A DNA stretch of 45,161 nt from Phenylobacterium sp. (GTDB lineage: Bacteria > Pseudomonadota > Alphaproteobacteria > Caulobacterales > Caulobacteraceae): NCBI RefSeq assembly GCF_030646615.1, contig NZ_JAUSLG010000094.1, forward strand, positions 1 through 45,161, in the 5' to 3' direction. Of the stretch, positions 8,369 through 18,573 are shown piece by piece (within the stretch, counting starts at the first letter, position 1; every line of letters begins with the position of its first letter). Below the pieces are notes generated by a model that was given only the letters and a program-made list of their open reading frames with translations, had not been told where the DNA came from and ran no database searches. Made by a program: the position numbers and the translations under genes.

Positions 8369-9295
8369 TCAGCCCTCCTCGGCCCAGGCCTTCAGCAGTT
8401 GGTGGGCGATGGCGAGCGGCCCCGGCGCGAAGACGCCTTCGATCTTGCCGGCCAGCAGGTCGCGGGCCTCGGCGCGGGTGAACCAGCGGACCTCCGACAG
8501 CTCGGTCTGGTCCGGGGCGGCCTGGTCGTTCTCCACCTCGGCCAGCAGGCCGATCATCAGCGATGACGGATAGGGCCAGGGCTGGGTGGAGTGATAGCGG
8601 ACGCTGACCGCCTTCAGGGCGGCCTCTTCGGCCAACTCCCGGGCGCAGGCCTCCTCGATGCTCTCGCCGGGCTCCACGAAGCCGGCCAGGGCCGAGAACA
8701 TGCCCGGCGGCCAGGCCTCCTGGCGGCCCATCATGCAGCGGTCCCCCAGATAGGGCAGCATGATCACCACCGGATCGGTGCGCGGAAAGTGCTCGGCCTT
8801 GCAGGTGGGGCACTGGCGCTTCCAGCCCCCGTCGACGACCACGCTGGGTTCGCCGCAAGCCGCGCAATGGCGGTGGCGGCGGCGCCACTCGAACATCGAC
8901 TTGGCGGTCGCCGCGATGGCGGCTTCAGAGCCGGGCAGGCGCAGGGCGATGGCCCGAAGGTCTTCAAATGAGCCGACGCCGCGCAGGGGCCCCTCGGCCG
9001 GGTCCACCCCGCCCTCGATGTCCACGGCGAAGACGGCGGTGTCCTTCCACAGGCCCATGAACAGAAGTCGTTCGACCCCGCCGGCCAGCTCGTCGGAAAT
9101 GGTCGCCGGCACATAGGCCAGCTGCACGCCGCCGCCTGCGGTGGTCTCCACGAGGGGGCGGCCGTTCCACAGGACAATGGCCAGCGATTCGGCCGCGGTC
9201 TGCATTTCGGCGAGCCAGGCTGTGTCGCCCCGGCGCTCGCTGGCGCGGTCCAGGGGGTTGCCGGCGAAGGTGTTCTGGAAGGCTGTGAGAGGCAT
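8369..9295 (-). CDS. nudC: NAD(+)/NADH pyrophosphatase (NUDIX)
   Basis: A 308-residue NudC-type hydrolase that cleaves NADH to NMNH and AMP and, in E. coli, removes NAD caps from RNA. Four zinc-binding cysteines (144, 147, 162, 165 in HCAACGEP and CPTC) precede a NUDIX box at 205-227 (GFVEPGESIEEACARE, then LAEEAAL). The usual Gly near the box end is Ala here. The family signature SQPWPFPxS appears as TQPWPYPSS at 237-245, which identifies NudC. The start at 9295 gives the usual N-domain; the frame stays open far upstream only because of antisense coding bias over dnaX. It is divergent from the SRP RNA gene. Confidence 0.93.
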   Translation of the reverse strand: MPLTAFQNTFAGNPLDRASERRGDTAWLAEMQTAAESLAIVLWNGRPLVETTAGGGVQLAYVPATISDELAGGVERLLFMGLWKDTAVFAVDIEGGVDPAEGPLRGVGSFEDLRAIALRLPGSEAAIAATAKSMFEWRRRHRHCAACGEPSVVVDGGWKRQCPTCKAEHFPRTDPVVIMLPYLGDRCMMGRQEAWPPGMFSALAGFVEPGESIEEACARELAEEAALKAVSVRYHSTQPWPYPSSLMIGLLAEVENDQAAPDQTELSEVRWFTRAEARDLLAGKIEGVFAPGPLAIAHQLLKAWAEEG

Positions 9296-9321
9296 GAACG
9301 CGGTTCTATCTGCGCAGCGGC

Positions 9322-9350
9322 TTGCACGCACCCCTTTCGATCGCGATATT
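9322..9350 (+). promoter_or_regulatory. Candidate promoter of the SRP RNA gene
   Basis: TTGCAC (9322-9327), a 17-base spacer, then GATATT (9345-9350), just before the SRP RNA stem. The predicted start (near 9355-9357) falls within the first bases of the outer RNA stem, so the exact 5' end is uncertain. The same gap holds the nudC start on the other strand. Confidence 0.6.
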
Positions 9351-9352
9351 GG

Positions 9353-9454
9353 GGGTGGAGATCGGCGACGGGCGGAGTCCTCGCCAACCCGGTCAGGTCC
9401 GGAAGGAAGCAGCCGTAACGAGTTTCGCTTCGGGTCGTCGTCCGGTCTCCACCC
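9353..9454 (+). ncRNA. ffs: Signal recognition particle RNA (4.5S, small bacterial type)
   Basis: The conserved SRP domain IV core GTCAGGTCCGGAAGGAAGCA begins at 9392, with the GGAA tetraloop and the asymmetric loop AGCAG. Outer arms GGGTGGAG (9353-9360) and CTCCACCC (9447-9454) pair perfectly. A roughly 100-nt hairpin without an Alu domain is the usual form in proteobacteria. The RNA binds Ffh and targets nascent membrane proteins to FtsY. dnaX starts 21 bases after its end. Confidence 0.93.
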
Positions 9455-9475
9455 GCTTCCTCTCACCTTCGTCCC

Positions 9476-11281
<1,806 letters not shown>

Positions 11282-11287
11282 AGCCCG

Positions 11288-11614
11288 ATGAAGGACCTTG
11301 GCTCCCTGATGAAGCAGGCCCAGGCCATGCAGCAGAAGCTGGCCGACGCCCAGGCGCGGCTGGCCGAGACCACGGTCGAGGGCACGTCCGGCGGCGGGAT
11401 GGTCAGGCTGACCCTGCGCGGCTCGGGCGAACTGGCCGGCGTGGTGCTCGACGAGAGCCTGCTGGCGCCCGGCGAGGGCGAGGTTGTGTCGGACCTGATG
11501 GTGGCGGCCCATGCGGACGCCAAGCGCAAGCTGGACGCCATGCAGGCCGAGGTGATGCGCGAGGCCGCCGGCCCCCTGGCCGGCATGGGCCTGCCCGGCA
11601 TGCCCAAGTTCTGA
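11288..11614 (+). CDS. ybaB: YbaB/EbfC family nucleoid-associated protein
   Basis: A 108-residue DNA-binding protein. The N-terminal KDLGSLMKQAQAMQQKLADA helix, the central GGGMVRLTLRGSGELAGV strand region and the C-terminal LPGMPKF tail are characteristic of YbaB/EbfC, which forms tweezer-like dimers on DNA. It sits between dnaX (6-base gap) and recR (10-base gap), the order seen in very many bacteria, and is almost certainly in the same transcript. Confidence 0.95.
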   Translation: MKDLGSLMKQAQAMQQKLADAQARLAETTVEGTSGGGMVRLTLRGSGELAGVVLDESLLAPGEGEVVSDLMVAAHADAKRKLDAMQAEVMREAAGPLAGMGLPGMPKF

Positions 11615-11624
11615 TCGACGCCCC

Positions 11625-12227
11625 TTGGCCGCATCCTCCGGACCCGAGATCGAGCGGCTGATCGCGCTGCTGGCCAAGCTGCCCGGCATGGGGCCGCGCT
11701 CAGCCCGGCGGGCGACGCTGGCCCTGCTCAAACGCCGCGAACAGTTGCTGACCCCGCTCGCCCAGGCCCTGGCCGACGCAGCCGAGCGGGTGAAGACCTG
11801 TTCGATCTGCGGGGCTCTGGACACCCGAGACCCCTGCGCCGTCTGCGCCGATCCCGAACGGGACGGGGGCATGATCTGCGTGGTCGAGGAGGTCGGCGCC
11901 CTGTGGGCCATGGAGCGGGGCGGCTCTTTCCGGGGTCGCTACCACGTCATGGGCGGCCTGCTTTCGGCCCTCGACGGGGTCGGGCCGGACTCGCTGCGGG
12001 TGGGCTCCCTGGTGGCCCGGGCCGAGGCGGCCGAGGTGACCGAGGTGATTCTGGCCCTGCCAGCCACGGTGGACGGCCAGACGACCGCCCACTATCTGGC
12101 CGAGCGCCTGGCGCCCTGCGGCGTGACCATCTCCATGCTGGCCCGCGGCGTCCCCGTGGGCGGCGAACTGGACTGGCTGGACGACGGCACCATCGCCCAG
12201 GCGCTGAGGGCCAGGCGGCCGGCCTGA
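11625..12227 (+). CDS. recR: Recombination mediator RecR
   Basis: A 200-residue protein of the RecFOR pathway, which loads RecA on SSB-coated gapped DNA. Features in order: N-terminal helix-hairpin-helix (LPGMGPRSARR), a zinc finger with Cys59, 62, 71 and 74 (CSICGALDTRDPCAVC), a Toprim domain starting at MICVVEE, and the C-terminal motif ARGVPVGGELDWLDDGT. The chosen start is TTG at 11625, 10 bases after the ybaB stop; no nearby ATG or GTG would give the conserved N-terminus. The rare start codon suggests dependence on coupling to ybaB. A palindromic repeat follows the stop. Confidence 0.93.
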   Translation: MAASSGPEIERLIALLAKLPGMGPRSARRATLALLKRREQLLTPLAQALADAAERVKTCSICGALDTRDPCAVCADPERDGGMICVVEEVGALWAMERGGSFRGRYHVMGGLLSALDGVGPDSLRVGSLVARAEAAEVTEVILALPATVDGQTTAHYLAERLAPCGVTISMLARGVPVGGELDWLDDGTIAQALRARRPA

Positions 12228-12233
12228 GGCCTC

Positions 12234-12277
12234 GCGTCCTTCGAGGCTCGCCGGCGCTCGCACCTCAGGATGAGGAG
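12234..12277 (+). repeat. Third copy of the dispersed palindromic repeat
   Basis: GCGTCCTTCGAGG at the left and CCTCAGGATGAGGA at the right match the copies at 8251-8362, with a different central loop. It lies directly after recR and probably stops or stabilises that transcript. Confidence 0.8.
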
Positions 12278-12322
12278 GCAGGTGAGGCTATGACCTCACC
12301 TTCTCACCACCTTCTCACCGTC

Positions 12323-12392
12323 ATGGTCGGGCTTGACCCGACCATCCATGAACACCGGGCTGGTCGTGGGCCCTCGGATCGAGTCCGAGGGC
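12323..12392. repeat. Two adjacent hairpin repeats before rmuC
   Basis: ATGGTCGGG-CTTGA-CCCGACCAT (12323-12345) and GCCCTCGGA-TCGAG-TCCGAGGGC (12370-12392) are perfect 9-bp inverted repeats with 5-base loops. Their sequence type recurs between genes in many alphaproteobacterial genomes. They lie between recR and rmuC together with the 12234 repeat, so most of this gap is repeat DNA. Confidence 0.8.
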
Positions 12393-12469
12393 GCCGGAGT
12401 GTAAGGGTCTGGCGCCGCGCCTCTGCCCACCCCCTGGCCCCTGCGCCCGACTCCCGCTAGGAACGGAGC

Positions 12470-13750
12470 ATGAACCTGGATGCCTCCCTCGTCGCCGTGG
12501 TGGTCTGCGCCCTGGCCGCCCTCGCCGGATTCGCCTGGGCGTTGATGGAACGGCGCCGGGCCGACCGGCTGCAGGGCGACTACTGGAGCCTGCGGGACCA
12601 GAGCGCCAACGCCGAGGCGGAGCTCCGCAGCTTCAAGGCCCAGTCCGAGTCCCAGGCCGAGATTCTGCGCAACCAGGCGGCCCAGTCGGCCAATGTGGTG
12701 GCCGAGGCCCTGCTCAAGCGCACCGAAGAGACCTTCCGCAATCGCGAGCAGCTGGCTCAGGCGAGGCTCGAGGCCCAGCTGAAGCCGGTGGCCGAGACGC
12801 TCGCCAAGTTCCAGGAGCAGGTCACGGCGGTGGAGAAGACCCGCGCTGAGGAGACCGGCGGGCTGAAGGCGCAGATCGCCCAGCTGCTGACCGCATCCGT
12901 CGCGACCCAGGACGAGGCGCGCAAGCTGTCGGCGGCGCTTCGCCGGGGGGCCGGCGTCCAGGGGCGCTGGGGCGAGCAGACCCTGCGCAATGTGCTGGAG
13001 GCCGCGGGGCTTTCGCACCGCTATGATTTCGATGAGCAGGTCTCCACCGACGCCGAGGAGGGCCGCCGCCGTCCCGACGTCACCGTTCGCCTGCCCGGCG
13101 GGGCCCTGTTCGTGATCGACGCCAAGTGTTCGCTCAACGCCTTCCTCGACGCCCAGGAGGCCACCGACGACGCCGTGCGCGAGGCCTGTTTCGTGCGCCA
13201 CACCCAGAGCGTGCGGGCCCACATGCAGAGCCTGTCGGCCAAGGCCTATTGGGACCAGTTTCCCGCCTCGCCCGACTTCGTGGCCATGTTCATCCCCGGC
13301 GACAGCTTCCTGGCCGCGGCGCTGGACCGGGCGCCGGACCTGATGAGCGAGGCCATGGACCGCCGGGTGCTGGTGGTGACGCCCACCACCCTGTTCGCCC
13401 TGTGCAAGGCCGTGGTCTATGGCTGGCGGGTCGAGGAGCAGGCGGCCAACGCCCAGGAGATCTCAAAGCTCGGCCGCGAGCTCTACAAGCGCCTGTCGGT
13501 CATGGGCGGCCACGCCGCAGCCGTGGGCAAGAAGCTCGAAGAGGCCGTCGGCAAGTACAACCAGATGGTCGGCTCCCTGGAAACCCAGGTGCTCACCCAG
13601 GCCCGGCGCTTCGAAGACCTGAAGGTCGATCACGAGGGCCGGGACATTCCCGAGCTGAACCCCATCGAGACCGCCGTCCGCCCCCTGGCCAAGCTGATGA
13701 CAGAGAGTGAACCGCCGCCGCGCATCCGCGCCGTAGGCGACGAAGGCTAG
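12470..13750 (+). CDS. rmuC: DNA recombination protein RmuC
   Basis: A 426-residue protein with one N-terminal membrane helix (about residues 7-25), a long coiled coil (about 27-150) and the RmuC domain, which has a PD-(D/E)XK-nuclease-like core ([18 protein letters not shown], then later [13 protein letters not shown] and [20 protein letters not shown]). RmuC limits inversion of short inverted repeats in E. coli; its biochemical activity is not settled. AGGA lies 7 bases before the ATG. The nearby inverted repeats are of the sort this protein acts on, but that proximity is probably chance. Confidence 0.92.
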   Translation: MNLDASLVAVVVCALAALAGFAWALMERRRADRLQGDYWSLRDQSANAEAELRSFKAQSESQAEILRNQAAQSANVVAEALLKRTEETFRNREQLAQARLEAQLKPVAETLAKFQEQVTAVEKTRAEETGGLKAQIAQLLTASVATQDEARKLSAALRRGAGVQGRWGEQTLRNVLEAAGLSHRYDFDEQVSTDAEEGRRRPDVTVRLPGGALFVIDAKCSLNAFLDAQEATDDAVREACFVRHTQSVRAHMQSLSAKAYWDQFPASPDFVAMFIPGDSFLAAALDRAPDLMSEAMDRRVLVVTPTTLFALCKAVVYGWRVEEQAANAQEISKLGRELYKRLSVMGGHAAAVGKKLEEAVGKYNQMVGSLETQVLTQARRFEDLKVDHEGRDIPELNPIETAVRPLAKLMTESEPPPRIRAVGDEG

Positions 13751-13805
13751 GGGCTGGAGCGTCCCTGACCTTGACGCTCGCGGGCCGGCCCCTTACCTCC
13801 CGATC

Positions 13806-14315
13806 ATGGCTATCCGCGAAATCCTCACGGTCCCGAACCCGATCCTTAAGCAGGTCTCCCAGCCTGTCGTCGCCGTGGACGACGCGCTGCGCGCCCTGAT
13901 GGACGACATGCTGGAGACCATGTACGCCGCGCCGGGCATCGGCCTGGCGGCTATCCAGATCGGCGTGCCCAAGCGGGTGATCGTCATGGACATCGCCGGC
14001 CCCGACGAAGAGCGCCAGCCGCGCTACTATGTGAATCCCGAAATCCTCTGGACCTCGGACGACACCGCCCCCTATGAGGAAGGATGTCTCTCGATCCCGG
14101 ACATCTATGACGAGGTCGAGCGGCCCTCCAAGGTCAAGCTCCGCTATCTGAACTACCAGGGCGAGCAGGTGGAAGAGGACGCCGAGGGCCTGTTCGCCGT
14201 CTGCATCCAGCATGAGATGGACCACCTGGAAGGCGTGCTGTTCATCGACCACCTGTCGCGGCTGAAGCGCGACCGCGCCGTGGCCAAGGTCAAGAAGCAG
14301 GCCCGCGCCGCCTGA
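13806..14315 (+). CDS. def: Peptide deformylase
   Basis: A 169-residue metalloenzyme that removes the formyl group from nascent protein N-termini. All three family motifs are present: [10 protein letters not shown] at 44-53, EEGCLSIP at 91-98 with metal ligand Cys94, and QHEMDH at 135-140 with His136, the catalytic Glu137 and His140. It is upstream of fmt, the enzyme adding the formyl group, with only a small lipoprotein gene on the other strand between them. Many bacteria place def and fmt directly together. Confidence 0.96.
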   Translation: MAIREILTVPNPILKQVSQPVVAVDDALRALMDDMLETMYAAPGIGLAAIQIGVPKRVIVMDIAGPDEERQPRYYVNPEILWTSDDTAPYEEGCLSIPDIYDEVERPSKVKLRYLNYQGEQVEEDAEGLFAVCIQHEMDHLEGVLFIDHLSRLKRDRAVAKVKKQARAA

Positions 14316-14352
14316 GGCGGAACGGCGGGCGGGCAATTCCGGAACACAAGAC

Positions 14353-14377
14353 GGGCGACCCGTTGAACGCGCCGCCC
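14353..14377. terminator. Imperfect hairpin between convergent def and lipoprotein genes
   Basis: GGGCG and CGCCC outer arms with an inner CGTT-G-AACG stem and a 3-base internal loop. It lies between two convergent stop codons. The flanking T runs are poor on both strands, so it is only a possible bidirectional stop. Confidence 0.35.
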
Positions 14378-14399
14378 TTCGTCATGTCTGAGCCTGATC

Positions 14400-14666
14400 T
14401 CAGTTCGTCGCGTCGTCGGCGGCTTCGCTGATCTCGTCGCCTGCCGCTTCCAGGGCCTGGCCGGCCTCGTGGGCGGCCTCCTCGGCCATGGCCACGGCGT
14501 CGGACGCGGCCTCCTTGGCCACATCGGCGGCTTCGGACGCCGCCTGGCGGGCCTCGGCGGCGACCTCGGCGGCATCGGCCTCGGCTTCATTCTGTTCGGC
14601 CTGCGAGCAGGCGGCGAGCGCCAGGGCGGCGGCGGCGAAGGTGATGGTGGTCAGGGTCGTACGCAT
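14400..14666 (-). CDS. Small Ala/Glu-rich predicted lipoprotein
   Basis: An 88-residue protein with a signal peptide ending in the lipobox LAAC (Cys20), so it should be lipid-anchored at the envelope. After the Cys the sequence is almost entirely Ala, Glu, Asp, Ser and Gln with heptad-like spacing, consistent with a long helix or coiled coil resembling the helical small lipoproteins of the Lpp type in general character. No named family was recognised. It is a single gene on the minus strand between def and fmt. The simple composition could inflate its score as a real gene, but the intact lipobox favours it. Confidence 0.7.
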   Translation of the reverse strand: MRTTLTTITFAAAALALAACSQAEQNEAEADAAEVAAEARQAASEAADVAKEAASDAVAMAEEAAHEAGQALEAAGDEISEAADDATN

Positions 14667-14757
14667 GATGGCCTCCTCTTCTCCTGAAGCCCTCGGAGAA
14701 CGGTCAAGCTTGTCGGCCAGTTCCCCCCGGCTTTGCGCACCCTACGGGGCAGGGTAA

Positions 14758-15693
14758 ATGGCGTCCATGCGCCTGGCCTTTCTCGGTACCCCTGACTTCG
14801 CCGTCGTCGCCCTGGCCCGCCTTGTGGCGGCCGGCCACGACATCGCCTGTGTCTATTCCCAGCCGCCGGCGCCCCGGGGGCGAGGCCAGACGCTCAAGCC
14901 CTCGCCGGTTCACGCCTTCGCCCTGGAGCATGGCCTGCCCGTGCGCACGCCGGCCTCCATGCGCGACCCGGCCGAGATCGAGGCCTTCCGCGCCCTGGAT
15001 CTCGATGCGGCCTGCGTGGTCGCCTACGGCCAGATCCTGACCCGCGAGGTGCTGGAGGCGCCCCGGCTCGGCGCCTTCAACCTGCACGGCTCGCTCTTAC
15101 CCCGCTGGCGGGGCGCGGCGCCCATCCAGCGGGCGGTGATGGCCGGCGACGAGATCACCGGCGTTCAGGTGATGCGGATGACCGAGGGCCTGGACGAGGG
15201 GCCGGTGCTGGCCACCGCCACGGCGCGCATCGGCCCCCGGGACACCGCCGGCGACATCCATGACCGGCTGGCCGAGCTGGGCGCCGAGCTGCTCGCCGAA
15301 ACCCTGCCGAAGATCGAGGCCGGGGTCGCTGAAGAGGTCCCGCAAGCCGCCGACGGCGTCACCTACGCCAGGAAGATCCGCCCCAAGACCGCCCGCATCG
15401 ACTGGACGCGTCCGGCCGCCCGCACCGATGGCCAGATCCGTGGCCTCTCGCCCTTTCCCGGCGCCTGGTTCGAGGCGCCCGGCGAGAAGGGGCCTGTGCG
15501 GGTCAAGGTCCTGGCCTGCGTCCGCGAGGATGGGACGGGCGAACCCGGCGAGGTGCTGGACGACGATCTGCTGGTGGCCTGCGGCGAGGGCGCCGTGCGG
15601 CTCCTGCGCCTGCAGCGGGAGGGGCGCGGTCCGCAGGAGGCCGAGGTCTTCCTGCGGGGCTTTCCCCTGCCGGCCGGAACGAAGCTCAGTTGA
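14758..15693 (+). CDS. fmt: Methionyl-tRNA formyltransferase
   Basis: A 311-residue enzyme that formylates initiator Met-tRNA with 10-formyl-tetrahydrofolate. The catalytic segment [17 protein letters not shown] (residues 108-124, with Asn108 and His110) and the downstream [10 protein letters not shown] with the catalytic Asp are clear. The C-terminal 100 residues form the tRNA-binding OB-like domain. ATG 14758 is used; an in-frame ATG at 14767 is possible and would drop three residues. The stop overlaps the truA start by one base (TGATG). Confidence 0.95.
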   Translation: MASMRLAFLGTPDFAVVALARLVAAGHDIACVYSQPPAPRGRGQTLKPSPVHAFALEHGLPVRTPASMRDPAEIEAFRALDLDAACVVAYGQILTREVLEAPRLGAFNLHGSLLPRWRGAAPIQRAVMAGDEITGVQVMRMTEGLDEGPVLATATARIGPRDTAGDIHDRLAELGAELLAETLPKIEAGVAEEVPQAADGVTYARKIRPKTARIDWTRPAARTDGQIRGLSPFPGAWFEAPGEKGPVRVKVLACVREDGTGEPGEVLDDDLLVACGEGAVRLLRLQREGRGPQEAEVFLRGFPLPAGTKLS

Positions 15694-16454
15694 TGCCCCG
15701 CTACAAACTTACTGTCGAGTATGATGGCCGGCCCTATCGGGGCTTCCAGGCCCAGGCGGGGCTGGCCTCGGTGCAGGGCGCCATCGAGGCGGCGGTCAAG
15801 GGGTTCTGCGGCCAGGATCTGCGGCTGCAGGCGGCGGGGCGCACCGACACCGGCGTCCACGCCACCGGCCAGGTGGTGCATGTGGACCTGGACAAGGCCT
15901 GGAAGGCCGAGGTGGTCCGCGATGCGCTGAACGCCCATCTCGTGCCCCAGCCCATCGCCATCCTGTCGGCCGAACTGGTGGAGGATCCCCGCTGGCACGC
16001 CCGCTTCTCGGCGACCGAGCGGCGCTACATCTATCGGATCCTCAATCGCACGGCGCCGCCGGCCCTGGACTGGGGCCGGGTCTGGCATGTGAAGAAGCCC
16101 CTGGACGCCGACGCCATGCATGCCGCCGCCCAGGCCCTGGTGGGCCATCACGACTTCACCACCTTCCGCGACCTGCAGTGCCAGGCCAAGTCTCCGATGA
16201 AGACCCTGGACGTGGCCAGCGTGCGTCGCGAGGGCGAGGAGGTGATCCTGGAGTTCGCCTCGCGTTCATTCCTCCACCGGCAGGTCCGCTCGATGACCGG
16301 CACCCTGGCCGAGGTCGGGCTGGGGCGCTGGAGCGCCGCTGGCGTGGCCAAGGCCCTGGCCGCCCGCGATCGCCGCGCCTGCGGTCCCGTGGCGCCCGCC
16401 ACCGGCCTCTATCTGGTCGGTGTGAAGTATGGCGCGTCAGCGCCGGAAGATTGA
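15693..16454 (+). CDS. truA: tRNA pseudouridine(38-40) synthase
   Basis: A 253-residue enzyme that makes pseudouridine at positions 38-40 in the tRNA anticodon arm. The catalytic motif [13 protein letters not shown] (residues 49-61) contains the nucleophile Asp52, and the RNA-binding segment [13 protein letters not shown] lies near residue 190. ATG 15693 overlaps the fmt stop, so the two are translationally coupled; a TTG one codon earlier is unlikely. A repeat-rich gap follows. Confidence 0.95.
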   Translation: MPRYKLTVEYDGRPYRGFQAQAGLASVQGAIEAAVKGFCGQDLRLQAAGRTDTGVHATGQVVHVDLDKAWKAEVVRDALNAHLVPQPIAILSAELVEDPRWHARFSATERRYIYRILNRTAPPALDWGRVWHVKKPLDADAMHAAAQALVGHHDFTTFRDLQCQAKSPMKTLDVASVRREGEEVILEFASRSFLHRQVRSMTGTLAEVGLGRWSAAGVAKALAARDRRACGPVAPATGLYLVGVKYGASAPED

Positions 16455-16456
16455 AC

Positions 16457-16524
16457 CACCAGGCTCACAAAGAGCACGAAGGACGCAACGGCTCTTCGTG
16501 AACTTCGTGCCCTTCGTGGTGGAT
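16457..16524. repeat. Imperfect palindromic repeat after truA
   Basis: The left arm has ACCACCAGG and GCACGAAGG; the right arm has three spaced CTTCGTG-type units ending in CCTTCGTGGTGG. The arms are partly complementary and the units CTTCGTG recur every 9-10 bases. Repeats of this make-up are scattered through many bacterial genomes. It fills the gap between the convergent truA and dapE genes. Confidence 0.6.
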
Positions 16525-16556
16525 GCCTACTCTGCGCCTTCGGCGCGAGGGACGCA

Positions 16557-17708
16557 TTAGCCGCCGAACCGCGCGAAATAGCGGGCGATCAGACGCTCAT
16601 AGACCGCCTGCAGGTCGTAGATTTCGGACACCGGCGCCCGCTCGTCCACCGCATGCATGGTCTTGCCCACCAGGCCGAGCTCCACCACCGGGCAGAGGGC
16701 GCGGATAAAGCGGGCGTCCGAGGTGCCGCCGGTGGTCGACAGTTCCGGGTCGCGTCCGGCCACGTCGCGGACGGCGGCGGCGACCACGTCGGTGAAGTCG
16801 CCGGGCGGGGTCAGGAAGGCCTCGCCGCTGATGGCCGGCGTGACGCGCACGGTCCCGTCGAAGTCCTGCGCCTGATCCTGCGCCACGCCTTCAATCCAGG
16901 CGGCGAGGCCGGCGCCGGTGTGGGCCGGGTTGAAGCGGATGTTGATCCGCGCCCGGGCGATCGCCGGGATGACAGTGGTGGCGGCGTTGCCGATATCGAT
17001 GGTGGTGATCTCGAGGTTCGAGGGCTGGAAGCCGCTATAGCCCTCGTCCAGCACATGGGCGTCCAGCGCCGCCAGGATGCGCACCAGCACCGGCGCCGGA
17101 TTGGCCGCCCGGTGCGGATAGGCCACGTGGCCCTGCCGGCCCTCCACGACGATCTCGGCGTTGATGGAGCCCCGGCGGCCGATCTTGATCATGTCGCCGA
17201 AGGTCTCGGCGCTGGTGGGCTCGCCGACCACGCAATGATCGACCGCCTCGCCCTCGGCCATCAGGGCCTCGACCACCTTCTTTGTGCCGTCCAGGGCGAC
17301 GCCTTCCTCATCCCCGGTGATCAGGAAGGAAAGCGAGCCACTGACCTCGCCGCGGGAGAGCGCAGCTGAGGCGGCTGCGGCGAAGGCGGCCAACGCGCTC
17401 TTCATGTCCACCGCGCCGCGGCCGATCAGGATGTCGTCGACGATCTCTGCGGCGAAGGCGTCGCGGCTCCAGGCGCCGGCGTCGCCCACCGGCACCACGT
17501 CGGTGTGGCCGGCGAAGCAGAGATTGGGGCGCGCTGTTCCCCAGCGGGCATAGAGGTTCTCGATCTCGCCGAACCGCATCCGGCGGCAGGCGAAGCCGAG
17601 CGTTTCGAGCTGGCTTTGCAGCACGTCCATGGCCCCGGCGTCGGCCGGGGTGACGGAGGGGCGGCGGATGAGATCCTGGGTGAGGCGGACGGCGTCGAGG
17701 CGGGTCAT
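16557..17708 (-). CDS. dapE: Succinyl-diaminopimelate desuccinylase
   Basis: A 383-residue M20 family di-zinc amidohydrolase that releases LL-diaminopimelate in the succinylase branch of lysine and peptidoglycan precursor synthesis. Metal and catalytic residues are visible: His68 and Asp70 in FAGHTDVVPVG, Asp101 in GRGAVDMKS, Glu134-Glu135 in TGDEEG, and GEPT further on. The dimerisation lid carries GRRGSINAEIVVEGRQGHVA. dapD, which acts two steps earlier, is nearby at 19332. Start 17708 (MTRLDAV) is preferred; an in-frame ATG at 17714 adds two residues. The upstream gap with the divergent gene at 17883 contains an 11-bp inverted repeat. Confidence 0.94.
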   Translation of the reverse strand: MTRLDAVRLTQDLIRRPSVTPADAGAMDVLQSQLETLGFACRRMRFGEIENLYARWGTARPNLCFAGHTDVVPVGDAGAWSRDAFAAEIVDDILIGRGAVDMKSALAAFAAAASAALSRGEVSGSLSFLITGDEEGVALDGTKKVVEALMAEGEAVDHCVVGEPTSAETFGDMIKIGRRGSINAEIVVEGRQGHVAYPHRAANPAPVLVRILAALDAHVLDEGYSGFQPSNLEITTIDIGNAATTVIPAIARARINIRFNPAHTGAGLAAWIEGVAQDQAQDFDGTVRVTPAISGEAFLTPPGDFTDVVAAAVRDVAGRDPELSTTGGTSDARFIRALCPVVELGLVGKTMHAVDERAPVSEIYDLQAVYERLIARYFARFGG

Positions 17709-17782
17709 GCCCATGCAGGTAGCCGCAGGCCCAGCGATGAGCAATGGCCGGTCCCCCAGACTGCAATAGGCCGCGCCCAGGA

Positions 17783-17812
17783 TGAGATGATTAATCGCCA
17801 GTAATCATCTCA
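17783..17812. promoter_or_regulatory. 11-bp inverted repeat, operator-like
   Basis: TGAGATGATTA, 8 bases, TAATCATCTCA: a perfect inverted repeat in the divergent gap between dapE and the gene at 17883. It is much richer in A and T than its surroundings, and there is no T run for termination. It also contains TTAA-N7-TAAT, one base away from a CtrA-type site. An operator for a dimeric regulator is the simplest reading. Confidence 0.5.
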
Positions 17813-17882
17813 GTGTAGGGACCATCCGCATTCCCGTCGGAATGGTTAGGTGCTCAAATGTCCAAGTAATCGGAGACATGAG

Positions 17883-18515
17883 ATGAACCTGGTCGAGATA
17901 TTTGGGCGACATCACGCGAAGCCATGCAAATCCCGAATGGGTTTGGCCTTGCGATCGGCTGATCCTCACTATCGACCGCCGGAGAAAGCGACGTTTGGCC
18001 AACGTCGTCGCCGCATCGACGCTTCAACCAGTGACCATCTTTACTTTGTGGTGCGTTCGCTGGGCGTGCAGGGGCGGGACCATGTTCTGCAATACGCCTT
18101 TGCCGACGATCGCGGAAACGTGGTCATGAGCGCCTTTGTTCGGTCGCAGGCGCCGGCGGCGATCATGTTCGGAACCCGGGCCGAGGATCTGGCCATGGAG
18201 CCGCTGGACGCCGAGGCGTTCGATCACATCGCCGCGCGGCTCTGCGGCGGGGCCACTCTGGTGGCCTATCAGCGGGTTCTGCAAGGCGGGCTTCTGCCCT
18301 ATGGCGCGGTGCGGTCTGCAGCCGGTGTCGAGTGCGCCTGGCGGCGGTTCCAGCAGACGGCGCGGCGGATCGGCCTGGAGGTCTCGGCCCGCGAGCCGCT
18401 GACGCTCAATGACTGCCTGACCCATGCCGGACTGCCGGCCCTGGAGTCAGAAGACGCGGCCCTGCGGGCGCTGGCGATCCGCAGCCTCTGGCGTTGGATG
18501 GACGAGGTCGGCTGA
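17883..18515 (+). CDS. Degenerate DnaQ-like 3'-5' exonuclease-fold protein
   Basis: A 210-residue protein. From about residue 52 its pattern follows the DnaQ/RNase T exonuclease fold: a first strand LYFVVRSLGVQGRDHVLQYA where active enzymes have DxETTG, a region GGATLVAYQRVLQGGLL where they have LVAHNxxFD, and a final helix EDAALRALAIRSLW where they have HxALxDA. In each motif the acidic or His residue is gone (Val56, Arg58, Tyr129, Gln134, Glu190, Arg195 by my alignment). It would then be catalytically dead, perhaps a nucleic-acid binding or scaffold protein. The assignment is inference from pattern only. The start at 17883 has GGAGA 6 bases upstream. The first 50 residues are basic and of unknown type. 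Confidence 0.6.
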   Translation: MNLVEIFGRHHAKPCKSRMGLALRSADPHYRPPEKATFGQRRRRIDASTSDHLYFVVRSLGVQGRDHVLQYAFADDRGNVVMSAFVRSQAPAAIMFGTRAEDLAMEPLDAEAFDHIAARLCGGATLVAYQRVLQGGLLPYGAVRSAAGVECAWRRFQQTARRIGLEVSAREPLTLNDCLTHAGLPALESEDAALRALAIRSLWRWMDEVG

Positions 18516-18539
18516 GTGGGGGCTCAGCCTCTCAACCTC

Positions 18540-18573
18540 TTAGCGCGGTGCGAGGATTAGCGCGGCGTGCGGA
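18540..18573 (+). repeat. 17-bp near-perfect tandem duplication at the end of the regulator gene
   Basis: 18540-18556 and 18557-18573 both begin TTAGCGCGG and continue GTGCG(A)GGA-like, differing at a few bases. The second copy contains the stop codon of the minus-strand regulator; the first copy lies just after it and carries a second in-line TAA. Confidence 0.6.

Noticed and set aside
17791..17805. TTAA-N7-TAAT within the 17783-17812 palindrome read as a CtrA site
   Set aside because: The second half-site differs from the consensus, and the 11-bp inverted repeat explains the sequence better.
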